From an uncultured Collinsella sp. (lineage in GTDB: Bacteria > Actinomycetota > Coriobacteriia > Coriobacteriales > Coriobacteriaceae), in NCBI GenBank assembly GCA_900542325.1, contig UQMY01000007.1, forward strand, positions 7,029 to 71,028: a DNA stretch of 64,000 nucleotides, written 5' to 3'. Below are positions 8,304 to 16,203 of this stretch, in pieces. The notes beneath the pieces are model-generated. The model saw only the letters and a program-made list of their open reading frames with translations. It was not told the origin of the DNA and searched no databases. The translations under genes and the position numbers were made by a program. Position 1 is the stretch's first letter; the number at the start of each line of letters is the position of its first letter.

Positions 8304-9305
8304 ATGGATATCAACGCACGCAACATAGCAACACCCGCCGCGGTCGCACCGGCAACGGCAGTGCCCACCCCCGTCGTGGGCCGCTTTGCCCCGTCGCCCT
8401 CGGGCCGCATGCACCTGGGCAACGTGTTCAGTTGCTTGTGCGCGTGGCTTTCGGCCCGCAGCCAGGGCGGCAGCATCGTGTTGCGCATCGAGGACCTCGA
8501 CGATCGCTGCAAGCGACCGGAGCTTGCCGTTCAACTGATTGACGACTTGGCCTGGCTGGGGCTCGAGTGGGACGAAGGCCCCTACTATCAGCACGATCGC
8601 CTAGACCTGTACGAAGCCGCCTTGCGCCAGCTGCAAGACGCCGGCCTCACCTATCCCTGCTTTTGCACGCGCGCCGAGCTCCACACCGCAAGCGCGCCGC
8701 ACGCGAGCGACGGCACGCCCATCTACCGCGGCGCCTGCCGAGGCCTTTCTGCCGAGGAGGTTGCCCGCCGCAGCATCCTGCGCGCTCCGGCCACGCGTCT
8801 GCGTGTGCCCGACGTCGACGACCTCGCCGGCGACGTGATCGAATTCGTGGACCGCACGTACGGAGCCCAATGCGAGGCACTCGCCACCGAGTGCGGCGAC
8901 TTTTTGGTGCGCCGCAGCGACGGCGTGTTTGCCTATCAGCTGGCCGTGGTGGTCGACGACGCTGCCATGGGCGTCACCGAGATCGTACGCGGATGCGACC
9001 TGCTTGGTTCCACGACGCGCCAGATCTATCTGCAACATCTGCTGGGACTGCCCACACCGCGCTACGCGCACATTCCGCTGCTCATGTCGCCGGACGGCCG
9101 CCGCCTTTCCAAGCGCGATTGCGATCTGGACCTGGGCGAGCTCCGCACCCGCTTTGGCACACCCGAGGCACTGTTGGGATGGCTCGCCGGGCAAACAGGC
9201 ATCGCGCCGGACACCACGCCGCGTACCGCCGAGCAGCTGGTCGAGCACTTTAGCTGGGACGTCATCCGCGCGCATCGGGAGAACATCACTGTAACGGTCG
9301 AGTAG
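8304..9305 (+). CDS. gluQ: Glutamyl-Q tRNA(Asp) synthetase
   Basis: 333 residues: a truncated GluRS catalytic core without the anticodon-binding domain, as in the GluQ (YadB) family that attaches glutamate to queuosine in tRNA(Asp). It starts the fold with GRFAPSPSGRMHLGN (the HIGH-equivalent), has RIEDLDDRCKRPE and a zinc-site segment YPCFCTRAEL, and ends the core with RLSKRDCDLDL (KMSKS-equivalent). The frame is open 116 codons upstream, but family homology begins at VVGRFAPSP and the ATG at 8304 follows a TATACT box. It is a single gene that converges on the phosphoesterase operon. Confidence 0.92.
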   Translation: MDINARNIATPAAVAPATAVPTPVVGRFAPSPSGRMHLGNVFSCLCAWLSARSQGGSIVLRIEDLDDRCKRPELAVQLIDDLAWLGLEWDEGPYYQHDRLDLYEAALRQLQDAGLTYPCFCTRAELHTASAPHASDGTPIYRGACRGLSAEEVARRSILRAPATRLRVPDVDDLAGDVIEFVDRTYGAQCEALATECGDFLVRRSDGVFAYQLAVVVDDAAMGVTEIVRGCDLLGSTTRQIYLQHLLGLPTPRYAHIPLLMSPDGRRLSKRDCDLDLGELRTRFGTPEALLGWLAGQTGIAPDTTPRTAEQLVEHFSWDVIRAHRENITVTVE

Positions 9306-9320
9306 CCAGCCACCCCGCCT

Positions 9321-10046
9321 CTACGCAACATCCCAGGACTGGAGTTCGTCGCCCAAGCGAACGATGCAGTCGTAGAGCACGGCGTGGCGCTCGGCCGGGT
9401 TGGCATCCCGATGAAAATGCCCGTAGTACCAGCGCTTGTAGTCCAAGCGATCTTCCAGCTCGTCGAAAAATGCCGTAAGCCGATCGACAGCTGGATAATT
9501 CCAGCCAGGTGCCGGATAGAGCGTGGGCGAGAGCATGCGCGTGGAGCAGGTATGGGTGATCACGTAGTCGACCTTCCAGCCCACGCTATCGAGCTTTGCC
9601 CGCGCCTCCTCAAAGTTGCGCTCGCCCGGCAGCTCCTGCGGCCACCAGCTGGAATACGGGATGCGGTATTCCTTGTCCACACTCGTGGCGCCGCCCATGG
9701 TAAAGATCGTTGACCCACCGAGCTCAAAAACCTCGCCGCGCGTCAGGCGCCGTATAGGCGAGGTGTCCGACAGGCGTTGCGTCAGTCCACCGTGCCACAA
9801 CTCCAGGGGGCGCTCCGCCCAGTAATCGAAACGCTCGTGATTGCCGTCGACGAACAGCACGGTATAGGGACGCGATTCCAGCCAGGCGATGTCGGCGCAT
9901 TCCTCGGCAGAGAAATCCCACGGAAAGCCAAAGTCGCCCGCGACAATCAGATAGTCGTCGCTCGTCAGGCTATCCCCAAGATCCCAGTCGCGCAGCTTTT
10001 GCATGTCGAGACCACCGTGGACATCACCCGTCACATAGACCGTCAT
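9321..10046 (-). CDS. Metallophosphoesterase (calcineurin-like), paralogue 1
   Basis: 241 residues. The metal-ligand series is clear: TGDVHG (D-x-H), IVAGDFGFPW (GD), FVDGNHERFD (GNHE) and later VITHTCS and YYGHFHRD (H and GHFH). It is close to the product of 10691-11446 in length and in segments such as VAGDFGF, FVDGNHE, WWPQELP and VGWKVDYV, so the two are paralogues. Its ATG overlaps the end of the preceding gene by four bases, so translation is coupled. The substrate is unknown; proteins of this family hydrolyse phosphodiesters or phosphomonoesters. Confidence 0.88.
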   Translation of the reverse strand: MTVYVTGDVHGGLDMQKLRDWDLGDSLTSDDYLIVAGDFGFPWDFSAEECADIAWLESRPYTVLFVDGNHERFDYWAERPLELWHGGLTQRLSDTSPIRRLTRGEVFELGGSTIFTMGGATSVDKEYRIPYSSWWPQELPGERNFEEARAKLDSVGWKVDYVITHTCSTRMLSPTLYPAPGWNYPAVDRLTAFFDELEDRLDYKRWYYGHFHRDANPAERHAVLYDCIVRLGDELQSWDVA

Positions 10047-10681
10047 CGGATCATCACTTCCCTCTTATAGGCTTCGAGATCGCGCTCGACCTGCTCGTCG
10101 CCCGTGGCGTTGACCCACCACGGCCATTTAACGCAACACGTCGGCTCGTCGACCTGCGCAAACCACGTCTTGAGCTCCCCCAGGCTCACCGGGGCGTAGC
10201 CGTTGGCGTCGACACCCACGTCATAGCGCAGCAGTCCCTGCCTGCAGTTGAAATTGTTGTACGCGCCGCCGCAACTGTGGATATGCCCGTGCAAATGCCA
10301 GCTGCCGTGCGACATGCCCTGCCAGTCAGCCATGGGATAGTGGCTCAGCACGATTTTTTGGCGGTCGATCTTGAGCACGCAAATGGACGGCTCGACGATA
10401 AAGGCATCCGCCACCGCAGGCTGCGTCCAGTCTTTGTCGTGGTTGCCGGGCAGCAGGTGGACGCGCTTGCATACGATGCTTTTGCGCAGTTCGTAGGCCT
10501 CTTTGACCGTCATCTTAAAGCTAAAGTCACCCAAAATGTAGAGCTCGTCGTCCACAGCAACCTTGCTGTTAATGTTGGCGACCATGGCGTCGTTCATCTG
10601 CGCAACAGTCGACCAAGGCCTATCGCTAAGCCGTAGCATGTTCTCGTGTCCAAAGTGAGTATCGCTGGTAAACCAGATCAC
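10043..10681 (-). CDS. Metallophosphoesterase, second subfamily
   Basis: 212 residues. The motifs are FTSDTHFGHENM (D-x-H), YILGDFSFK (GD), LLPGNHDKDW (GNHD), LSHYPMADW and HLHGHIHSC (GHxH). This SDTHFGHENM type differs from its two neighbours. The start is GTG at 10681, with AGGAGG five bases before it. It sits between two paralogues of the other subfamily in one operon (11446 to 9321), nine bases after the first and overlapping the last. Confidence 0.88.
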   Translation of the reverse strand: MIWFTSDTHFGHENMLRLSDRPWSTVAQMNDAMVANINSKVAVDDELYILGDFSFKMTVKEAYELRKSIVCKRVHLLPGNHDKDWTQPAVADAFIVEPSICVLKIDRQKIVLSHYPMADWQGMSHGSWHLHGHIHSCGGAYNNFNCRQGLLRYDVGVDANGYAPVSLGELKTWFAQVDEPTCCVKWPWWVNATGDEQVERDLEAYKREVMIR

Positions 10682-10690
10682 GGGGACCTC

Positions 10691-11446
10691 CTAACGCTCT
10701 TGCTCGGAATAGTTGCTCGTCGTCTCGCCGAATCCGTCGGCACATCGCGCTTCGATCCGCACGATATCTTGGTAGATAAGGCGATGCTTTTCATCGCGCC
10801 ATTCATCGTCATGGTAATGGCCAAAGAACCAGGTGCGGTAGTCGAGTCGCCCATCGAGCTCGCCCAAAAAGGCCTGCAGCGAATCGTCGTAGAACTCGCG
10901 ATTGCACTCCATGCACAGCTCGTCTGCCAAATCGACCGGCGCCTCGTGAGTCACAACATAGTCGACCTTCCAGCCCACACGATCGAGCGAGGCGCGACAG
11001 TATTCCACCTCGCTCTCACTCGGCATTTCCTCGGGCCACCACGTCTTTCCCTCCCGGCGCCACTGTTTGTCATGGCTCGCGGCTCCACCCATGGCGAGCA
11101 CCGTGTTCCCCGCGATGTCGAACACCTCGCCGCGCATCAGGTGCAGCACATGTGGGCGAGCCTCGTGAACGAGGCCCCCGTTCCACTCTCGGATCGGCAG
11201 CCCCGCCAGCAAATGGTGATTCTCGTGATTACCGTCGACAAAACACGTGGTCCAGGGCTTGGACTCAAACCAGTCGAGCCAGTATTTGTCGGTGTTTGAG
11301 CCACTCCATATAAAGCCAAAGTCACCGGCAACGATCACCACGTCATCGCGCGTCAGCGTACGACCCAATGGCCAAACGCGCGACGAGAAGCGGCTCGCCC
11401 CGTACTCGGCAACACCGTGAACGTCTCCGGTAACGAAAATGGACAT
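10691..11446 (-). CDS. Metallophosphoesterase, paralogue 2
   Basis: 251 residues. The motifs are FVTGDVHGVAEYG, VIVAGDFGFIW, CFVDGNHENHH, YVVTHEAPVD and WFFGHYHDD. The ATG at 11446 is preceded by GGAGGTG at seven bases; the longer frame adds an unlikely basic N-terminus. It is the first gene of the three-gene phosphoesterase operon and a paralogue of the third. Confidence 0.88.
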   Translation of the reverse strand: MSIFVTGDVHGVAEYGASRFSSRVWPLGRTLTRDDVVIVAGDFGFIWSGSNTDKYWLDWFESKPWTTCFVDGNHENHHLLAGLPIREWNGGLVHEARPHVLHLMRGEVFDIAGNTVLAMGGAASHDKQWRREGKTWWPEEMPSESEVEYCRASLDRVGWKVDYVVTHEAPVDLADELCMECNREFYDDSLQAFLGELDGRLDYRTWFFGHYHDDEWRDEKHRLIYQDIVRIEARCADGFGETTSNYSEQER

Positions 11447-11531
11447 CAAACAACACCTCCGCGCTGTGCGACTCTGGACAAATCGATAGCAGAAATTGCG
11501 GGTCTGCCCCGGCATCTGCATCCCTTAGGGC

Positions 11532-11771
11532 TTACCCCTCGTTCTTCCATCCAAACGGGTCAAACACCCAAAAGATCAGATCGAGCACGCCGCCGGTCAT
11601 CATGGCACCGGCAAGGGCGATGATGACGTGCAGGGAACTGGCACTTCGGAGCACGTCGAATGGCCCCAGAACAGCCAGCAGCGCGATCGCTGCGCCGGCT
11701 GCGCACAGCGCGAGACACGGCCCCGCGTCCTTGACGCACTTCTTTGCGAGATGTTTGGTGTTGTCACTCAT
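11532..11771 (-). CDS. Small membrane protein, two predicted helices
   Basis: 79 residues. Two hydrophobic helices (about 15-38 and 46-70) are separated by a short loop and flanked by a Lys-rich N-terminus and a WKNEG end. AAGGAG lies ten bases before the ATG. I do not recognise a family. It stands alone just upstream of the phosphoesterase operon on the same strand, with an 85-base gap. Confidence 0.6.
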   Translation of the reverse strand: MSDNTKHLAKKCVKDAGPCLALCAAGAAIALLAVLGPFDVLRSASSLHVIIALAGAMMTGGVLDLIFWVFDPFGWKNEG

Positions 11772-11924
11772 CGATATCGAACTCCTTAGAGGGCCGCTGT
11801 TCAGATGCATGCCGCCGCGACGGAGCATGACGGCAGGTTAAGTGTCACATGTCGTGCGGACACGTTTTTAAACCCACGCGTCCGCAGGGACCCATATCCT
11901 TGCAGAGCAGCCCTGAAGAATCTC

Positions 11925-12281
11925 CTAAATCGCCGACGGGCAACATGCTGAACAGGGGATCTTTCCTCGCTTGAGCGCGGTCGCCAAAGGCACGCTTGTT
12001 CTGATGGCGTTTTGAGGAAGGTTTTTGCATCCAGCAGAGCGGTGATAAATCTTGCCGTTCTTAGTGACGATTACCTTGATTTTTGAGGTATCCACACTGC
12101 GGGGCTCGATGGGCGCGGTCGCTTCTCGATGAGCCGACGCTGTTTTCCAAGGCTTGCCTCTCGAAAAACCAGAATCGCAGAACCGATTGATATAGCTGTC
12201 GAAACATCCATCGAACAGCAGCCCCGTTGCCAGGCCCGCCATGAATCCACAGACGATCGCGGCCTCTCCCCTAATTTGCAT
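11925..12281 (-). CDS. Exported protein with C-terminal Cys motif (YHRxxC...CxxC)
   Basis: 118 residues. An N-terminal hydrophobic segment (about 5-25) is followed by a linker and the pattern VIVTKNGKIYHRSAGCKNL, then LKRGKIPCSACCPS. This K-Y-H-x3-C ... C-x2-C module is seen at the C-terminus of many exported nuclease-like and lipoprotein-like proteins and may bind metal. Here it is nearly the whole protein. AAGGAGG lies five bases before the ATG at 12281. The gene is monocistronic by spacing and its function is unknown. Confidence 0.65.
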   Translation of the reverse strand: MQIRGEAAIVCGFMAGLATGLLFDGCFDSYINRFCDSGFSRGKPWKTASAHREATAPIEPRSVDTSKIKVIVTKNGKIYHRSAGCKNLPQNAIRTSVPLATALKRGKIPCSACCPSAI

Positions 12282-12386
12282 ATGTCCCTCCTTAATCGCT
12301 CTTAAAGAACAAGGCAGCGCGCGCCGCATGGAGCCTCATCACCCCCCACGGTACGCGCCGAAAATGGCCCGCAGTCCCTTCTGTCC

Positions 12387-15300
12387 CTAACGAATCAGCT
12401 GGCGGCGTTTATCGGACAGGAAGACACCGGCGGCTACCAGGACCGTGCCGCCGATAACGAAGGTCTCGCCCAGCAGGTCGAACGCATCGCCCGTGGCAGG
12501 CATCGCCGTCTGCTGCGTCGCAATCTCGGTTGTTGCCACCGCATGTTTGGCCTGGTACGTCACCTGCGTAGCGGTCTGAGCCTGCTCGCCATTCCCGCGT
12601 TCGGCGGCCTCTTGGCGAGCAATCTCGGCGTTGAGCTCGGCAATAGCCTGGTCGAGCTCGGCCTTGGCGGCGGTGTAGTTTGCAAGCGCCTCCAAGTATG
12701 CCGGCGCCACGGCATCCGTCGCAGCCACGGCGGCATCGAGCTCGGCCTTGGCGGTCGCGGCACGCTCGGCGGCATCGTGGGCCGCAGCGATCTTGGCGTT
12801 GAGCGCCTCGTCCGCATCGTCAGCGCTGCCATTGACGATGGCTTCGGCAAGATTGACGCTGCGCAGGCGGGCAACCGCGGCGGCAGAGGCATCGCGGGCG
12901 GCAGTTGCATTCGCCACGGCATCGCCAGCCTCCACCACGTCGTACTCGGCATCGCTCACGGCCACCTCCGCAGCATCGAGCGCGACATCGGCAGTGGCTT
13001 TGCCCTCTGTGGCCCTGGCAAGTGCCGCAGCGGCATTCTTAAGCTGAGTGGCACGCCCGGCAGCTGCATCAGATTTTGCCTGAGCCGTTGCCACGACGGC
13101 GTCGGCATCGCTCGCAGCCTGCTGGGCCATATCGAGCTCCGCCTGAGTGGCAGCAGCATCGATGCCTGCCTGATCGGCATCGCCTTGGGCGGCAAGAAGT
13201 TCGGCCTCCGCCACGCGCTGATTGGCACGAGCGTCTTCGAGTGCAGACGATGCCGCATCAAACGCACGCTGAGCAGCGGCGATATCGGCTGAGTATGCCG
13301 CCAGCTCATCCTGGGCCGCGGCAAGTGCATCCTGCTTTTCGTCAACACCGGTACGAGCGGCGTCCAGCGCGCGTTTGGCAGCAGCCGCCTTGCCCTTGGC
13401 AATGTCGAGCTCGCCAGACTTGGCAGCCACGGCATCCTGTGCCGCCGCAACAACGGCGTTGGCAGCGCTCAAATCGGCGCGGGCATCGCTCACGGCACGC
13501 GCGGCGGCATCAGCTACAGCTTGTTTCTGCTCCACAGCAGCCTGGGCATCAGAGGCCTTGGCAGCCGCAGTATCGACGTCAGCGGCAGCACGCTCAACCT
13601 GGGGCTGCTTTGCCGCAACGGCCTGCGATGCAACATTCACCTTGTTGCCCGCATCCTCGGCAACGCCCTGCGCCGCAGCAAGCTCCTTGCGTGCCGCGTC
13701 CACGCCCTGCTCGGGATTTGCCAGAGCGTCACACCACGCGTTCAACGCAGCCTCATACTCTGCAACCGTCATCGGATTGAGGTTATACGGCTTGTACCAT
13801 TGACCAGAATATACAAATGTCTGCGCCTGTGTACTCCCGTACAGCGTCCCTCGCGTGCAAACGCCCATGCCCGTCACGGTGTAATCGGGGTTGATCACGT
13901 TGATGTAATGGCCGACCGAGGGGCTTGATCCACCGTGCAGTGCGGCGTAGTTATCAATCTGGGAGCTATGCGCCGTATAGAAATCGTAAGCGGCCTTTCC
14001 CGTAAGGCCCGATGCGCCCAGCGAGGCGGCGGCAGCATCAAAGATGGCCTTCTCCTGATCGACCCACTGCTTAAACGGATTGCTTCCGTAGTTCCACGCC
14101 ACATTCTCGCCCACGTTAAACTGCTGAGCGTGCGCGACTTTCGTATCCGAGAAGTTCGCATCGGCAATGGCAGTCGCCATCATGGCATACGTCACCTTGA
14201 GCTCGCCTAGGCCAACGCTTGCGCGATACTCGTTGCACGCTTTGAGCCACACGACCGCCTGCTTCATATTGGTCAGGCTTGTCGCGTCGACCTCCTCGCC
14301 CACCTTGTTGTAGTTAGCGAGTTTGCAGTTGAGGATGATATTCGCCGCATCGTCGGCGCCCACACTTTTAAAGAACGCGATAGCACCCTGACGGTAATTC
14401 TCCGCCGACGCGTTCGCCGTTGCCTGAGCGGCATCGAGCTTGGCCTGGGCCTGAGCCACAGCCTGATCGGCCTGCTGCTTTTGGGCCTTCGCCTGATTGA
14501 GCGCCTTGTCTGCAGCGTCTTTCTCGTCCTTGGCTGCCGAGAGCTTGACCTGGGCGTCGGCCAACTCCGTAAGCGCGGAGGCATGATCGGCCTTGGCCTG
14601 GTCAAGGGCGGCATCGGCTGCCGTCTTGGCGGCAGCCGCGTCATCCAGCTTGGTCTGGGCATCGGTGGCAACCTGCTGCTGATTGGCAACTGCCTGCTGG
14701 GCAGTCTGCACCTCGCCCTCGACGGCAGTCGCCTCTTGCTCGGCGGCGGCAAGCTCGCCCTCGCGCTGCGCCTGCGTGGCCTTGGCGGCCGTCAGCGCCT
14801 CGGACGCAGCAGTCACCTTTGCCTTGGCGTCCTCGTACTCCGGGCCCGCAGCGCCCTGCTCGGCTCGATCCAGATCGGCCTTGGCCGCGTCATAGCTCGC
14901 CTGTGCGGCGTCCACGTCCGCATCTGCCGCGGTCTTTGCCTGCTGAGCTGCCGAAAGCTTGACCTGCGTTTCCCGCTGCTTGGCAGCGGCGGCATCGGCA
15001 GCCGCCTGGGCATCCGAGAGTTTGGCTTGCGCATCAGCGGCCTGCTGCTTTGCCTGCTCCAAATCACTCGCAGCCTGCTCTGCGGCCGCCTGAGCGGCGG
15101 CTACGGCCTCGGGCGTGGCGTCGGATGCAGCAGCCTGTGCGGTCTCAAGCGCAGACTGGGCATTGGCGGCCGCCTTCTGCGCGGCAACCAGGGCTTCGTC
15201 CTTGTCCGTCAGGTTCTTCTTGGCGGCATCGAGCGCAGCCTGAGCGTCCTCAAGCGTCTTGACATCCAAATCGGCCTTGTCCTGCGCAGCGCCCAGCTGC

Positions 15301-15737
15301 TTTTCCAGCCCGGCCGAAGCAGCGGAGGCCGCGCTATCGCTCGCACCGCGGGCCGCGTCATAGGCGCCCCGCGCCTGCTGCTGGTTGACGGCGGCAGCAT
15401 CGTAGGGAGCGGCAGCCGCTTCCAGATCGGCCTTGGCAGCAGCAGCTTTGGCACGCGCCGCATCAACTGCAGCCTGCAGGTCGGCGACCTTTTGCGCCGC
15501 AGACACAGCACCCGCGCCAGCACCGGCGGCCGCAGCGCTCGTCAGCGGCGACATCACCGCAGCCGTTGCGCCCGCAGCGCCAATGCCATCCGCACCCTGC
15601 GCCGCCGCGGCCAGGGGCGACAGCAGCGAGCCGCCCGTCATGGCAATCGTCGCCGCAGCAACTGTCGCCACGCGTCCAGCCGCCTTGGCCTTACCCAAAG
15701 CCTTGCCGTTCATGTCCTTGTTCATGTTCTTGCTCAT
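12387..15737 (-). CDS. Large sortase-anchored surface protein: coiled coil - CAP domain - coiled coil
   Basis: 1116 residues. A signal peptide (about 1-47, ending SPLAAAAQ) is followed by an Ala/Gln/Lys-rich heptad region (about 60-430), a globular CAP/SCP domain (about 440-640) and a second Ala/Asp-rich coiled coil (about 650-1050). The C-terminus has a sorting signal: MPATGD, a hydrophobic stretch, then KRRQ. The CAP domain shows HAQQFNVGENVAWNYG and VGHYINVINPDY, the two family signatures. The ATG at 15737 has GGAAGGA at seven bases. It should stand away from the cell wall as a fibre with the CAP domain in the middle, and a role in adhesion or host contact is an inference. The sorting motif has Met in place of Leu. 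Confidence 0.88.
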   Translation of the reverse strand: MSKNMNKDMNGKALGKAKAAGRVATVAAATIAMTGGSLLSPLAAAAQGADGIGAAGATAAVMSPLTSAAAAGAGAGAVSAAQKVADLQAAVDAARAKAAAAKADLEAAAAPYDAAAVNQQQARGAYDAARGASDSAASAASAGLEKQLGAAQDKADLDVKTLEDAQAALDAAKKNLTDKDEALVAAQKAAANAQSALETAQAAASDATPEAVAAAQAAAEQAASDLEQAKQQAADAQAKLSDAQAAADAAAAKQRETQVKLSAAQQAKTAADADVDAAQASYDAAKADLDRAEQGAAGPEYEDAKAKVTAASEALTAAKATQAQREGELAAAEQEATAVEGEVQTAQQAVANQQQVATDAQTKLDDAAAAKTAADAALDQAKADHASALTELADAQVKLSAAKDEKDAADKALNQAKAQKQQADQAVAQAQAKLDAAQATANASAENYRQGAIAFFKSVGADDAANIILNCKLANYNKVGEEVDATSLTNMKQAVVWLKACNEYRASVGLGELKVTYAMMATAIADANFSDTKVAHAQQFNVGENVAWNYGSNPFKQWVDQEKAIFDAAAASLGASGLTGKAAYDFYTAHSSQIDNYAALHGGSSPSVGHYINVINPDYTVTGMGVCTRGTLYGSTQAQTFVYSGQWYKPYNLNPMTVAEYEAALNAWCDALANPEQGVDAARKELAAAQGVAEDAGNKVNVASQAVAAKQPQVERAAADVDTAAAKASDAQAAVEQKQAVADAAARAVSDARADLSAANAVVAAAQDAVAAKSGELDIAKGKAAAAKRALDAARTGVDEKQDALAAAQDELAAYSADIAAAQRAFDAASSALEDARANQRVAEAELLAAQGDADQAGIDAAATQAELDMAQQAASDADAVVATAQAKSDAAAGRATQLKNAAAALARATEGKATADVALDAAEVAVSDAEYDVVEAGDAVANATAARDASAAAVARLRSVNLAEAIVNGSADDADEALNAKIAAAHDAAERAATAKAELDAAVAATDAVAPAYLEALANYTAAKAELDQAIAELNAEIARQEAAERGNGEQAQTATQVTYQAKHAVATTEIATQQTAMPATGDAFDLLGETFVIGGTVLVAAGVFLSDKRRQLIR

Positions 15738-15823
15738 TGCCGATTCCTTCCCACGGTGAGCCGTTGTTTGCCACAGATAGTCGATCTGACTTACCCCATT
15801 AAAAAGAGGTGATAACGGGGTAA

Positions 15824-16054
15824 TTAAATTGAGCGAATTGAATCGTGATGAAACTGATCTCCGCAAAAACCAAACTCATAGTTCCGCTCGCGCTCAATCT
15901 CATCTAAATACTCGAGTTCTTCGCCGCATGGCTTCTCTTCATCTAGAAATACAAGCCCGTTCTCTGCGCGAGAACCGACAGTGCAACCAAAGATAGTCTC
16001 GAGATTAATGTAACCACTATTATCGTTGTTAAAGGAGAAACTGCTGGTGTTCAT
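15824..16054 (-). CDS. Small hypothetical protein behind a strong promoter
   Basis: 76 residues (MNTSSFSFNNDNSG...), acidic, no membrane helix and no recognised family. The stretch is AT-richer than its surroundings. A near-consensus promoter at 16133-16161 points at it, which argues that the transcript is real. An upstream in-frame ATG at 16114 would give 96 residues; neither start has a good ribosome binding site. The RNA might instead be a leader for the surface-protein gene downstream. Confidence 0.45.
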   Translation of the reverse strand: MNTSSFSFNNDNSGYINLETIFGCTVGSRAENGLVFLDEEKPCGEELEYLDEIERERNYEFGFCGDQFHHDSIRSI

Positions 16055-16132
16055 GCTCAAGTCCCGTCTACATAAACTCAAATTGCTGTGCTTGGCCTCT
16101 TTTAGAGACCCCATCTCATACGCTATGACTGC

Positions 16133-16161
16133 AGTATATGCGCTCCGCTTGTATGTTGCAA
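16133..16161 (-). promoter_or_regulatory. Sigma-70 promoter TTGCAA-17-TATACT
   Basis: On the minus strand the -35 hexamer TTGCAA (16161-16156) and the -10 hexamer TATACT (16138-16133) are 17 bases apart. It drives transcription toward the small gene at 15824-16054 and possibly the surface-protein gene. Confidence 0.65.
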
Positions 16162-16203
16162 GAACAATTTTAGTTTTCTAGCACATATAACTAATCTGTT
16201 TCC

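Noticed and set aside
14481..15812. 443-codon plus-strand frame of Gly/Leu/Arg repeats
   Set aside because: Mirror image of the Ala-rich coiled coil of the surface protein on the other strand.
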